Source: Nemertoderma westbladi (lineage: Eukaryota > Xenacoelomorpha > Nemertodermatida > Nemertodermatidae). From it: a DNA stretch of 52,258 nt. The DNA is taken from assembly GCA_032718475.1 (NCBI GenBank), contig JAUCBJ010007065.1, positions 1-52,258 of the forward strand, read 5' to 3'. A program made the translations under genes and the position numbers. A model generated the notes under the pieces. It did not search any database. It was not told the DNA's origin and saw only the letters and a list, made by a program, of their open reading frames with translations. This document shows, piece after piece, positions 35,026 to 46,473 of this stretch. Every line of letters starts with the position of its first letter. Positions within the stretch are counted from its first letter, which is position 1.

Positions 35026-35571
35026 GAATCGAGAACAACACCAACTTTCGTGACACATATTCGGGATTGTTTCTCAGAACAATCCGGGTCTTCTGATGAA
35101 GAATCCGAAGACGACGACATATACTCAGATGGAGACGAACAACCATCGATTGCGCTTCTGACGCCTGACCAACTAAAGGGATTTAGCGTAATTCCTGTCA
35201 AGATTACTGGCACAAAAGGGAGCAAACGGATTTACGCTATTTTAGATTCAGCCTCATCTCACAGCTATGTGGACGAGAAGGTAGCTGATGTCGTGACGGA
35301 TCTCCGACAAGGTAAGAACGTCAAATACACTGTAAGTAGTATGCATGGACAACGTGCAATACCAGTGACACGAGTTAAGTTAAACTTAGACACTCTTCTT
35401 CCGAAATCGCAACATAGCGAAAGGGAGAGGTCTTTGTTACCCTTTAAGGATTTAACTTTTGCGGCCACTAAGGACTTTAGTAATCTACTGGGTCCAGTGC
35501 CAGAACAGTCCTTAGAGGACCGTAAGTATTTCAGACACCTTGGTGTACCTGAATGTCCTGTTAACTATTGA
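35026..35571 (+). CDS. pol: element D aspartic protease
   Basis: In the same frame as the preceding Gag segment. It has an acidic lead-in, then the DUF1758/A17-type protease with the active-site motif ILDSASSHSYVD near 35238-35273. The triad reads D-S-A, where A and C have D-S-G and E has D-T-A. An in-frame TGA at 35569-35571 cuts a region conserved in E, where the residue is Arg, so it is a lesion and not a natural border. The protease end continues into the next segment (LIGTDQFN, GWYTR). Confidence 0.8.
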   Translation, partial: ESRTTPTFVTHIRDCFSEQSGSSDEESEDDDIYSDGDEQPSIALLTPDQLKGFSVIPVKITGTKGSKRIYAILDSASSHSYVDEKVADVVTDLRQGKNVKYTVSSMHGQRAIPVTRVKLNLDTLLPKSQHSERERSLLPFKDLTFAATKDFSNLLGPVPEQSLEDRKYFRHLGVPECPVNY

Positions 35572-36982
35572 TCAGTAGCAATGCTGATCGGGACAGATCA
35601 ATTCAACTTACATCAAGTGTGGGAAACCAGACCATCGGTAGTCGTAGCAGGAAATGCATACGCCTGTCGAACACCGATAGGTTGGTATACTCGAGCGCCT
35701 GTGCGCACACTAGATATAAGTGATGAGGAAGACGATGTACAAAGTACATGTAGTTTATTAACTACAACTTCAACTCATTCTTTTTCACACGACAAGGACT
35801 ATACTACACTACGTTCGACAAAACACAACAACGTTACAAGTACGACGTGCGTAGCGAGTACGATAAGTCACAAAGAGCAGTCAATCCACAAGGTTAGTGT
35901 AGAGATTGAGAAGGAGCGGAGTCAGGCAGAGGATCCATCAACGATAGATGATAACGCCGGAAGGCTTGTGAGTCTACCTCAACCAATAACCTCAACAACG
36001 CCCGTCGATGAAGACGCGTTAAGAAATCATCAAGTGGAACAAGCCGCGCTAGACAAAGAATTAACAGAGAAAACTATCAGATGGTTGGAACAAGATACAG
36101 CCGAACCTGGTAGTTACGAACCATGTATGTCGGAACAAGAGAAACAATCTTTAAAGATCATGGAAGATACTATCCGCCAGACGAAAGACGGATATTATGA
36201 GGTAGGGATGCTATGGCATAACCAAAGTCCTAAACTTATAAATAACTATCCGTTAGCCTTAAGACGTTTAAACTCAATAAGACAACGTTTACTAAAGGAC
36301 GAGAAAGCCCATCTGCAGTATAATACTCAGATGGAGATGTATTTTACAAAAGGATACGCTATCAAAATGACAAACCCAGAGATTGTAACAGACCAGACAT
36401 ACTACTTGCCACATCACTACATGAGACACCCCGACAAACCTGATAAAGTACGTGTGGTTAATGACTGCGCGGCTCTGTTTGAGGGAATGTCTCTCAATAG
36501 TGAGTTGATGGATGGACCAAACATGAATAATTATCTCATGGGGGTGATTATGCGCTTCCGTCAGCGCCAAGTAGCATTTACTTGTGACGTAGAAGCGATG
36601 TTTCACCAAGTGCGAGCGTTAGAGCGAGACAGAGACAGTTTGAGGTTCCTCTGGTACCCGGATGGAGACTTAAGTCAACCACCGGCGACTTACCAAATGC
36701 AAGTTCGCGTTTTCGGTGCCAGGGACAGCCCAAACTGCACTATGTACGCCCTAAAACAGACCGCTAGGGACCAGAAACATAAATATGACCCAGAGGTAAT
36801 CCAGATCGTAGAACGAGATTTTTATGTGGACGATGGATTACAAAGTTGTGACACAGTAGAACGTGCTATAACAGTAGCACATCAATTACGGGACTGTTTA
36901 GCAGGCGGAGGTTTTAACCTCACCAAGTTTGCCTCAAACAGCGCCGAATTAGTGAATTCGACTGAACGACTGAACGACTGAA
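35572..36982 (+). CDS. pol: element D reverse transcriptase
   Basis: Begins with the end of the protease fold (GWYTR near 35671), an acidic Ser/Thr linker, then a BEL/Pao RT: VRVVNDCAA near 36450, FTCDVEAMFHQVR (first catalytic Asp) near 36577, and the YVDD catalytic box at 36823-36834. RT copies the element RNA into cDNA inside Gag particles. The frame is lost at 36961-36984 through a tandem 8-bp expansion. RT of this kind is exactly what A and C lack. The D motif occurs once in the PR-RT linker at 35959. Confidence 0.9.
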
Positions 36983-36984
36983 CG
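36961..36984 (+). repeat. 8-bp expansion causing pol frameshift
   Basis: ACTGAACG occurs three times in a row. The upstream and downstream pol frames agree if one copy is present, so two extra units (16 bp) account for the shift. Replication slippage is the likely cause. Confidence 0.85.
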
Positions 36985-39900
36985 TGGGGGTGGTGACATT
37001 GACTTGGAATTCGAACCACTACCAACGACCAAGGTGTTGGGACTATTTTGGGACCCGAACACAGACAACTTTCGAGTGAAAGTAAGACTGGACGCTCAAG
37101 GGGATTCTCTGACAAAGAGGTCTTGCTTGTCGAAACTAAGTAGACTGTTCGATCCATTAGGTTTCATCAGCCCAATAATATTGCAAGCAAGAATATACAT
37201 GCGCAGTATTTGGAAAGATGGACTGACATGGGACGAACCGATCTCATCTGAACAAGTAGACTTATGGAAAACTTGGGAGGCGCAATTGTCTTCACTAGAA
37301 GATTATTCCATACCCCGGGTATATTTTCCATTACAGACGACATTTCCTGACAACTTAGAATTACATTGTTTTTCCGACGCCAGTGACAATGGCTTTGGAG
37401 TGACAGCGTATTTGCGCAGACAAGTAGACTCAGATGAGTTTGATGTTTCGCTCATTACTTCGAAGGCTAAAACCATGCCTACTAAGTATATGACGACACC
37501 ACGCGCTGAGCTACAAGCCGCAACTCTGTCAACCACCATTGTAAACCTCATACAGACTGAACTACAGTCAAGTTTACAGATATTTTATTGGACTGACGCG
37601 ACGTTAGTTTTATTTTATATAAACAACGACACACTTGAATTTAAGACATTTGTAGCCAACCGTCGCGCAGAAATTCTAGACCGTTCAATAAAAGAAGATT
37701 GGCGACATTGTCCCGGACCACAAAACCCAGCTGATATTGCGTCGCGAGGAATGATGCCTGAGGAATTCTGTAAACCGGAAAACAAGGAATTTTGGCAACA
37801 CGGACCACAATTCTTACAAAGAGCAACACAACATTGGCCGCCACTATACGATAACAAGTCTAACACTATTCCTAAGGACGCCGAAATTAAAAAACCAAAG
37901 AAAGGTAAAGCAAAGAAAAAGACAACGGCGAAACTTAAGAAGGAACCGAAGGCGAAATGGAAAAATATAACTCACAAAGTTAAGGCAGGAAGACTTGCGA
38001 GCCTTTCTCAACCAGACGTATCGCCAGACGGTCAACCAGACATGTTACCAGACGATAAACCAGACGTATCGCCAGACGGTCAACCAGACATGTTACCAGA
38101 CGATAAACCAGACACGTTACTAGACGGTCAACCAAACATTTTACCAGACATTTCACAAGATGTTCTACCAGACACTAGTAACATACTAACACATAGTAAA
38201 GCCGCAGTTTCCCTATTGGAGCGGCCTTCCATTGACAAACTACCAAACTTGACACCCTTGAGTAACCATAAGTACAGTGAAACCTCATGTATTACAGATG
38301 TGGGTAGTACCTACGCAAATGTAAATACAGGTGTTACTTTACGCTCAAGAGACATACCAACCTTACAACCTACGGTGAAACCTGGGATCGACACACAAAG
38401 AACTGACAATCAAGGTAAGAAGACAAAGATGGAAAAATTACTTGTAGACCCGGACGGATCAACAGTTAACAAGGGAATACCTACAGGCGGACCCGTGGGC
38501 CCATCTAGTAAAACAAAACCTTCCAAATTCTCCATTGACTTACCTGATGACGTCATAAATACTTACGTCGACCGTATTGTGAACTTAACAGATTCTTGGA
38601 CAAACGCGTGCCGAAAATTAGCGTGGATTGTACGTTTTGTACAATACGTTAAAGGCAAACGCGACTTTACACGTCGACTTACATTGACTGAGATTGACAG
38701 ATGTGAAATTAAATTAATTCGCCATTACCAATTGCGATATTTCGCACGCGAATTCACATCCATAAGTCAAGGTCAACCAATCAAGTCGTCACCAATATTG
38801 AGTTGGAGTCCGATAATTTATAATGGCTTAATTTGTCATAAATCTCGGCTTCAAAACATTGACTTTAATACCGATTTTAGGTACCCAATAATAATACCGC
38901 AACATCACGAATTACAACGTGCAATGATACTGGACGCACATTTACATCTGAAACACGCTGGAAGACACCACTGTCTTTCCTACTTACGTACAAGATTTGT
39001 ATTAATTAGACCCAGTAAAGCACTAAGTTCGGTGACACGCATGTGTATTATTTGTAAAAAGGTACATTCTAGAATAAGTACCCAAGAAATGAGTGAACTT
39101 CCACAAGCACGACTACAGGCATACAGACCAGCTTTCATAGAGACTGGAATTGACTGCTTTGGTCCCATACATACGAAACGTGGACGTATACTAGTAAAAC
39201 GCTGGGGACTGATTTTCACATGCATGTCCAGTAGGGCAGTTCATATTGAACGTGTGATGGATCTTTCCACCAACGCTTTTATACTAGCATTGCGGCGATT
39301 TATCGCTAGACGCAGACTAGTAAAATGCTTGTACTCAGACCAAGGTACAAACTTTGTTGGTGCTCGAAATGAAATTGCTAGAGCCTTTAAGAAATTAGAT
39401 CATGATCAAATCTCAAACGAACTACGTCCTTACAAGATTGTTTGGAAGTTTAATCCTCCAGATAGTCCATGGAGAGGCGGAGTCTGGGAGAGATTGATTA
39501 GATCTATAAAAACAGCCATGGCAAAAGTAATTCCAGTAAACCACATCTTGACAGACGACCAACTGACCACATTGTTTGTTGAAATCGAGGCAATACTAAA
39601 TAATAGACCAATAGTGTTATTACCCGATGACAAACAATCCCAGTTTGCTTTAACACCTGCACACCTGCTAATGCAGGCACCGACTACATTAATGCCTATT
39701 TCGATTCCAATAGAAGACGATAGCTACTGTAGAAAAGCATGGAAAATCACGCAACTACTGGCTAACAAATTCTGGGAAATATGGCAAAACCATTATTTGC
39801 CCTCTATTTCTGCCAGAACTACTTGGTACAACAAGACTCGCGCTTTAAAGCCGGGAGATCACGTACTGTTAGCAGAAGTGAATTTAAAAAGACGCTTCTG

Positions 39901-40075
39901 GATAACAGGTGTTATTTTAGACACACATCCATCTATGGATGGAGTGACAAGAACTGTGACGGTACGGACAATTGACGGTCGTACAGTAGACAGACCGACT
40001 CAACGTCTCGTACTTCTTGAAGAGACTCGTAACAAGTCTGGAGATTACAAGTCTCCAACTAATGTTAGTAAATAG
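36985..40075 (+). CDS. pol: element D RNase H and integrase
   Basis: Open to TAG 40073-40075. Contents: RT connection; RNase H (FSDASDNG near 37370, PRAELQA near 37501, YWTDATLVL near 37588, NPADIASRG near 37726); a lysine-rich, Pro/Asp-repeat linker (37850-38540, with a 48-bp unit repeated at about 38019-38114); then integrase. The integrase has a zinc-binding HHCC segment (ending CIICKK near 39045), a DDE core with D in GIDCFGP (about 39140), D in YSDQGTNF (about 39335) and E in GGVWERL (about 39480), and the usual ~190-aa C-terminus. Integrase joins cDNA to host DNA. All catalytic residues are visible. The D motif sits in the RH-IN linker at 37988. Confidence 0.9.
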
Positions 40076-40733
40076 TAAGGAGTTTACAAATAGATTTCCA
40101 CGTACCTGTACACCGTAGTAAGGACAGCGGTAGAATTCCATTGTCTTTATATGTGAACATTGAGGGTAGTACCCTTATGTGTCACATAGGAGCGGGATTT
40201 GTAGGTATAAGAAATGGAATTCTACTTGGAACTCACAATATTGAGACATTTTCGAAAATTTAGACAATCCATTTGGATTTGAAAAATTTTTTTAAACATT
40301 TTTTCTCCAGTTGAATAGATTTCAGGGTACAGTCGGGTGGAACTTAAAATTAGAGAAACAAGAGAATGGAAGACTCGCGAGCCTTTCTTAAATTTTAATT
40401 AAATTTTACACGGTCTTGTTTCAATAAGTTACGTCAACAAATAGACTTCCCTATATTTATTACTAACTCTCGATTGCTTATTTTCTGATAATAGTTTGGG
40501 ATCAAAAAAGTGAGTATTTTAGACTCACAGCCAGTTTAGCCCAAATTCGTTTTTATTTCGGCAAAAAATTTTAGATAAGAAACAGTGTGTCATTAAAGAA
40601 ACCCTAGATCTTAGGCTATGGGTAGGAGGTTAGAGCGTTGTCGAGCCAAAAGGGCAGACGAAAACTCTCACATCTCCTCACAACTAACAATAAACTCTGT
40701 TGTATTCCCTCTAGTAGCAATGATTATGTAACC
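40076..40733 (+). other. spacer between integrase and ORF3 of element D
   Basis: 658 bp, non-coding. Contains an inverted pair GGTAGAATTCCATTG (about 40130) and AATGGAATTCTAC (about 40212) that can fold, a purine run GGAGCGGG (40188-40195), and a copy of the D motif at 40368-40387. Confidence 0.6.
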
Positions 40734-42362
40734 ATGCCTCTAATAATGGCGAAGGAGATACATGGAGAGCCGAGATGGGGATATGATATCCAAGAGGAAA
40801 CAGCAGCGCCATTCGAAAGATTCGGTGCAAAGGATTTAGTATATTTCGAGACGTGTATCTTCGCTGTGCGGGATCTCTTATCGAAAGACCATCTATGTTT
40901 ACATTGTTACCTTATGAAGGAGAACGTATCGTGGAGGTTACGGACGAATCACGGCAGACGCGCGCGCCTATCGGTCACTTAGGTGATGATTCCGACTTAA
41001 CGACGAACATCGATGATCCTCTAGAGGAACTTCTTGAGATTGAAAGGAACCTCCCGAAGAAATCTCAGACGGAGATTCGACAACTTGAAGCAACAGATGC
41101 TGTAGTTTGCATACAACCTTCTGAAACATTCCAACCTATCGATCCAGATGATTATGACTATAGTGTGGGAGGAAGCGCTCGACCCATTGGAGATCTCATA
41201 TATGAGCGAGTGTGGTACCCTGCCAATACGATGTTGTAAATGTGGCGTCGCTGGACATCATTCGACAAAGTGCAGTGGAAAGCACATTACTACGACTCAA
41301 CTAATCTGTGGATGGTGTGGGGATCAAGGGTCCCATACATTTTATACTTGCTGGAGATTTATGGCTCAATGCACATATTGCAATATAAAGGGACATCAAG
41401 CATCTGAATGCCAACTGCGAGACATACCATACGAACACGAATCTGTAAAACTCGTGAGAAAACTATTCGACGATTGGGAAGATTTAGTTGACAAACATGT
41501 ATCGGCACAAAGAAGGCGATTCCCGATGAGAGCGCATCTTGGATTTTGGGCGGTAAATCCCCAAACGATGATGTCGGAAGGATATATCTCCGCTATGCCG
41601 CAATATGATGAACTAATTGAGGTGGTTGATATTTTGCCTCATGATAGTGGATTTCGAGTTGTGCGCGAATATTTGTTACAGATTCACCCCGACAATAAGA
41701 ATACATGGAACTTCCAGAAAGTAGTCAATCGTATTACATATGGTGAATTTGATCGTTTCCGAACGGAAAAGCGGAACAAGGGAGCTTGGTTAACCGTCGC
41801 ATGGGCATACCGAGCCGCGTTCTACCATAAACTCATACGAGCGAGCGTATTCGAGGAAGAGGAGGTCCTAGAGGCGACTAACATATCAGCAACTCCGGTC
41901 GCGCCGTCTGCACGTCACTCTCGGGAGGACGGACAGAATAGGATCATAAGGGTTCAGAAAGTGGGCCAACAATTAAAGAAAACTATCAATGTTGAAGAAC
42001 GAAGGGGATACGAACCGACTATTCGAATTACTCGAGATACGGTATCGCTTCCCAGAGAACCGCAAGGAGGATCGGGACATATACCAGAAGATTAAAAGGG
42101 GGCGCAAGTTTCTCTTGGGTCTGCGTCGTCCGCTTCCCGCGCGTTCCCAGACGTTTTACCAGCGGTAGACACAACCGATCGGTCACGAGGAATCGGACGA
42201 GGATTTGGGATAACTAAGAGACGAATATGTGAGGAAATGGTCGTACCATCTCCCAACGTCCAAGGTAAACCGGTGACTCGCCCCACAAGTCCCATATCAC
42301 GAGCTAAGTCACCGATACGCAGTTTTCGAGGACGCGGCAGGGCTCGATCAGCTAAGCGATAA
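40734..42362 (+). pseudogene. element D ORF3: triple zinc-knuckle protein
   Basis: About 540 codons from ATG 40734 to TAA 42360-42362, interrupted by a frame change near 40845, a return near 41200, and an in-frame TAA at 42093-42095. It contains three tandem zinc knuckles between 41232 and 41411: CX2CX4HX4C, CX2CX5HX4C and CX2CX4HX4C. Next comes a ~200-aa mixed region without recognised domain (motif HLGFWAVNP near 41540), then a basic Arg/Gly-rich tail (FRGRGRARSAKR). No signal peptide or membrane span, so it is not an env. Likely role: binding RNA or DNA in the particle or nucleus (inference). Copies of the D motif on both sides (40368 and 42438) argue that ORF3 belongs to D. An inserted ORF1 from another retroelement is the main alternative. 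Confidence 0.65.
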
Positions 42363-42367
42363 ATAAA
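42362..42367 (+). terminator. possible poly(A) signal after ORF3
   Basis: AATAAA overlapping the ORF3 stop by one base. Could end a 3'-terminal transcript of element D. No mapped cleavage site. Confidence 0.35.
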
Positions 42368-43125
42368 GTATTATATTTAAAAGGACTAATTATTCCGAAC
42401 TCGCACGAACTCACAAGTGGGGAAGGAAAGAGTGGACGGAAGACTCGTGAGCCTTTCTTATGTATTGTTTATCTTATGTATTGTTTACGTAATTTGTTAT
42501 TGCTCCAAGTTTATGTATTTGTATTGTTCCGATTTTATGAAATTCAGAAAGTTTTATATTTAGAAGGAATTTATATTTGAAAGATTTATATTTTATATTT
42601 GAGATGCTAAAAGAGTTTATATTGTTCTAAACTTATGCAGTTTATATTGTTCTAAACTTATGCAGTTTATATTGTTCTAAACTTATGCAGTTTATATTGT
42701 TCTAAACTTATGCAGTTTATATTGTTCTAAACTTATGCAGTTTATATTGTTCTAAACTTATGCAGTTTATATTGCTCTAAACTTATGCAGTTTATATTGT
42801 TCTAAACGTATGCAGTTTATATTGTTCTAAACTTATGCAGTTTATATTGTTATTTAGTAAGATTTATATTTAGAAAGTGCTATATTTGTAGTCATTCCAA
42901 ACTTACGCAATTTGTTGTTCGAATACTATGCAATTTATATTGTATAAAGAAGCAGTACTTGTATTCGCAGTAAATAGAAGGCAAGAGCAGACGGAAGACT
43001 TGTGAGCCTTTCTTGTGACTTATTTGAAATTATTCCGAACTTATGTAATTTGTGTTATATTTAAGTAGCATTTGTATTTGTGATTGTTCGAATTTATGCA
43101 ATATTTGAGATGCAATAGTGTTACG
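42363..43125 (+). other. 3' tail of element D
   Basis: AT-rich non-coding DNA with decayed TCCGAACTTAYGYAATTTG-like words, a 25-bp minisatellite and two D motifs (42438, 42993). I found no LTR match to the region before D's gag, so D's 3' LTR is missing, lies further right, or was replaced when E arrived. Confidence 0.55.
42616..42851. repeat. 25-bp minisatellite, nine units
   Basis: Unit TTTATATTGTTCTAAACTTATGCAG repeated nine times (42616-42840) with two single-base changes, plus a partial tenth. Very low divergence suggests recent expansion. Confidence 0.95.
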
Positions 43126-43658
43126 GTATATGGCGCTGTATCCACATTATTAGCCATTATACAGTACAATATATTAGTCCATTATACCGTACGCAATATT
43201 AGTCCGTTATGCAGTATAATATTTTAGATAAGGTATAATAGCGCAATGACATTTAGATAAGGAAATTGAAACGCCCATATATTTGAATTCATCCATTTTG
43301 TATAGTATGTAGCTCTACCTATGTAATTTTGTATTAATATATAAGTAGATAGTTCCAGGGTAGCAAGTTCAGTTGGACCCTGGATTTTGGGCTTGCTGTT
43401 ATTAGTCTTGATGGGCTAGCTATCACGTGTCGTAATTTCCTATAATTGTGCTAAATTAATGTTTGTGCATCATGTTATTAGTACCGCTAAATTAAGCACC
43501 GGCAAAATTACCTTATATGGTGACGTTTTGAGGGTTTGAGAAGCAATAGGGCTACAATCCGGCTTTCTTATTGGACTAACGGCTTCCAGGTTGGTCTAAT
43601 GATAAGCGCGGATTGAAGAGCCAATGAGTGAGCGATTGCATCACCCTTCTCGGATCAC

Positions 43659-43735
43659 CTATAAATTGGCGGTTTGCCGGTAGAGCTGTACGACAATACC
43701 CCAATAACCTTACCCACTCACTCAGACATATTTAG
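43659..43735 (+). promoter_or_regulatory. possible promoter of element E
   Basis: CTATAAATTGG at 43659-43669 with an initiator-like CTCAGACAT at 43721-43729. The spacing is longer than the usual ~30 bp, so another start nearer 43690 is possible. Confidence 0.35.
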
Positions 43736-45345
43736 TACCATTAAGTTAGAAGTATAATTTGCGTATTTTCTGCAATTTTCTACCTTTTGATTAATTTTCT
43801 TGGAATGATTCGTTAGTGCTATTATTCTCAATTGTGTTTCTCAATCAATCCTATCGATTACTGCTAATTACAACCGGAACTATGATTTCTACCCCTTTTG
43901 TAAATGGTTCTATGTGATTCATTTCTACGCAATAATCCTAAGGGATTTTCTGGGACAGGCAGACTTTTGTGATTTGCATGCGCCGCTACGGTAGCTATTC
44001 AATAAATGGAGGGCTAAGGTGCCGGTAGGCGGTGGGCGCATCGGGGGGTTGGGCGACTAAGGGAGAGCGGAGGATTCAAAAGTGGGCAACGCTGGCGGGG
44101 GGTCACCGTTGCGGTCGGGCGTTTCGCACTGTAGCATGCAGACCATTCGCCGGTACAGTAATTAGGGGGCTGATGATCCAGGTTTTGTCTCTATTTAGTA
44201 TTAGGGGGGCAAGAATCGGGTTAGTTAGGAAGCCTAGATGTACCCGGGAGAGGCCTGCACGTATTACAGTGTGAAGTGTGGAGTACGAATAGTGAATTGC
44301 ACAACTTTGGGCAGTGAACTGCATAATTGCGAGCTGTGATTGCTGACGCTGATTGGTGTGTTACTGAAGTGTGCCTATGATTACGAATGCTTAGGTAGGC
44401 GCCTTTTCCCTTTGATTGATTTCTATTTCTTAGTTTACAACAATTAATTACTGATTAGGTCAAAGTAATACGGTATTTTAGGCTATTACTAGCGAAACCT
44501 AGTTTGTAATAAATTAGAATTGCGCATTCTGGAACTCTTAGTAATTAGTACGCTGTTACATATTTGTGACTGTAATTAGTTAGTGAAATTAAGAATTAGT
44601 ACGCAGCATAGCGGAGAGTAGCTAAGGTAATAATTAGGGTACTGTAAACTATTCACGCTGAGCGGTTATTTGCATTAGCGGGCAATAAGCTAGATCGCAT
44701 TATTCAGTACGCACAACACACTAGTAATTTGCTGGCCTAAAGCCAGCTGCAGGCAAGCTTAGACCCAGAGCGGTATTACCCACGTAGAGACAAAATACTG
44801 TACCATTTTTGATTATTTAAATATTCTCGCATTCATACATTCCGTTAGGGAACCCCCAGTATTCGCGATTAGAAAAGACGTAGGCATTATCGTATTTCAA
44901 TAGTAAAATTAGGCATAAGAATACTCTGAGTGCAAAGCCTCTCGCACTCGTCTTAAGTAAGCTTAGGGAGCCGACTCGGGTTTATTGTTTTGGTTATTCC
45001 CGCGTGGCTCATAGATTCGAACAGTTAGCTCTCTGTCGAGCGATCGGCAGAGAAAGGAACAAGCGATTTTGCAGGAGCCGTATAAATTTAGTAAAATATA
45101 TTAGCGGACGGCAGATTAGCGCCATCCAACGGTAAGTAGCGGTTTTGTATTTAGCAGCCCTACAATTTAGTAATAGCACGATGCTGATCGCCTTTACTTA
45201 ACAGTAGAGCAGTCTTTGTGTCTTATTGGTTAGGCGGGAACTCATTAGGTTGGCAGAGAAGTATACGGGTATTTGTCTGTTCAACAGTTCTGCTGTTAGT
45301 ATAGGGGTCGCGGTTGTTTATCAGTAATACGTGTATATTGTTTTG

Positions 45346-45612
45346 CTGTACTGCATACAGTAAATACGAATTAGATTACTGCATTAGGCACTGTACTGCG
45401 TACAGTAAGACAGATAGAGTATTCTTAGGCTGTTAATTTAGATTACTGTATTCATTGGTCGCATGCAGTGGTACAATAGTACAGTAGTACATTAGGCTGA
45501 TTGCTGTTACTGCGTATGGTAGAAAGGACAATTGTTTTGCTGTACCACATACAGTATTCATTAGGCACTTAGGTTACTGGTGTACTGTTTTACTTACTGT
45601 ACTGCATACAGT
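45346..45612 (+). repeat. array of CTGTA-loop-TACAG hairpins in element E leader
   Basis: Four clean inverted repeats: 45346-45360, 45390-45406, 45540-45554 and 45596-45612, with 5-nt loops CTGCA, CTGCG, CCACA and CTGCA. One or two decayed copies lie between (near 45464 and 45504). Flanking ATTAGGCA words repeat with them. Confidence 0.75.
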
Positions 45613-46473
45613 GGATGTACAGTAGTGCGTTTTACTAATTGCGAATACAGCAGTTCCTTAGGCCTTAGGGCAAACTGTAATTAGTAAGTTTTGAAAATTT
45701 TAGCTAGGTTTGCGAGAATTCAGTTTCGGTCAAAAATATTTGTAAAATTCTAGAGTTTTGTACCGGTATGTTAGGTAACCGCTTAGTTATTTTATACCAT
45801 CTGGAGATACATGGCAAGACGGAACTTCTGAGTTTGGGGTTCGTGTGGGTCTGCGGGTTCGGTTTGCAATCAGCGAAGAGCCTGAATCTTTGGACGCGGA
45901 CGTGGAATCTCACAGCAAACAAGGTTAGTTGTTCTGTTGGCACCATTGTGTTTGTGGAAGCAGTAAAAAATTATCGGTTGTTTAACTGCGAAGCTGAACT
46001 CAATTTATTAGTTAGGTTATTTAGGTTTAGCCAGCCATGGTTTTTTTGAATCGCTCAAGTTAGAGAGAGAGTTAGAGAGAGTCGCAACCCGAAGATGTAG
46101 CCACGCGCTAGTGGATACATATAATATTTGAAATTAAAATTACATTGATTAGAGCTATATATGTAAAATTAGAAATATTCGGGTGGCAAATTTATTTTGA
46201 ATATTTTGTATTAGATTCAGAAATTATTTTGTGTCATACCGGTATTTAATTGCTATATAATAGCTATATAATAATATTTTTGTTTAAATATTGTGCTAGT
46301 ATTTGCTATAACTATACCCCATTAAATTCACAATATTGCATTGCGAATTTATTTTGACATTTTGGACTATCTGATTATTATACAAATAATTTGACCGTAT
46401 TTTCGATTAAATTATATATATATCTCGAACTTTTGCGAGATATTTTTGCCGGAAGGCAAACATTATTTAGACT

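Larger units (their letters stand above)
31672..43012 (+). repeat. dispersed ~20-nt D motif, ten copies
   Basis: Consensus GGAAGACTYGYGAGCCTWYC. Starts: 31672, 33203, 33287, 33371, 33455, 35959 (two changes), 37988, 40368, 42438, 42993. Some copies are read in one frame (KTREPT, KTCEPT), others in another (GRLVSL, GRLASL), and three are outside coding sequence. Confidence 0.9.
43126..46473 (+). other. LTR/leader region of element E
   Basis: 3.35 kb before the E gag with no credible ORF. TGTTACGGTA at 43126 is a possible LTR start, but no second LTR is present to prove it. It includes a TATA/initiator pair (43659-43735), AATAAA at about 44003, a palindrome array (45346-45612) and ACCGGTAT words at about 45760 and 46235. 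The 80-codon ORF at 44032 and the 93-codon ORF at 45768 look accidental. Confidence 0.5.

Noticed and set aside
40734-42362. ORF3 of element D as an env glycoprotein
   Set aside because: No signal peptide, no hydrophobic membrane span and no furin-like site; zinc knuckles and a basic tail point to nucleic-acid binding.
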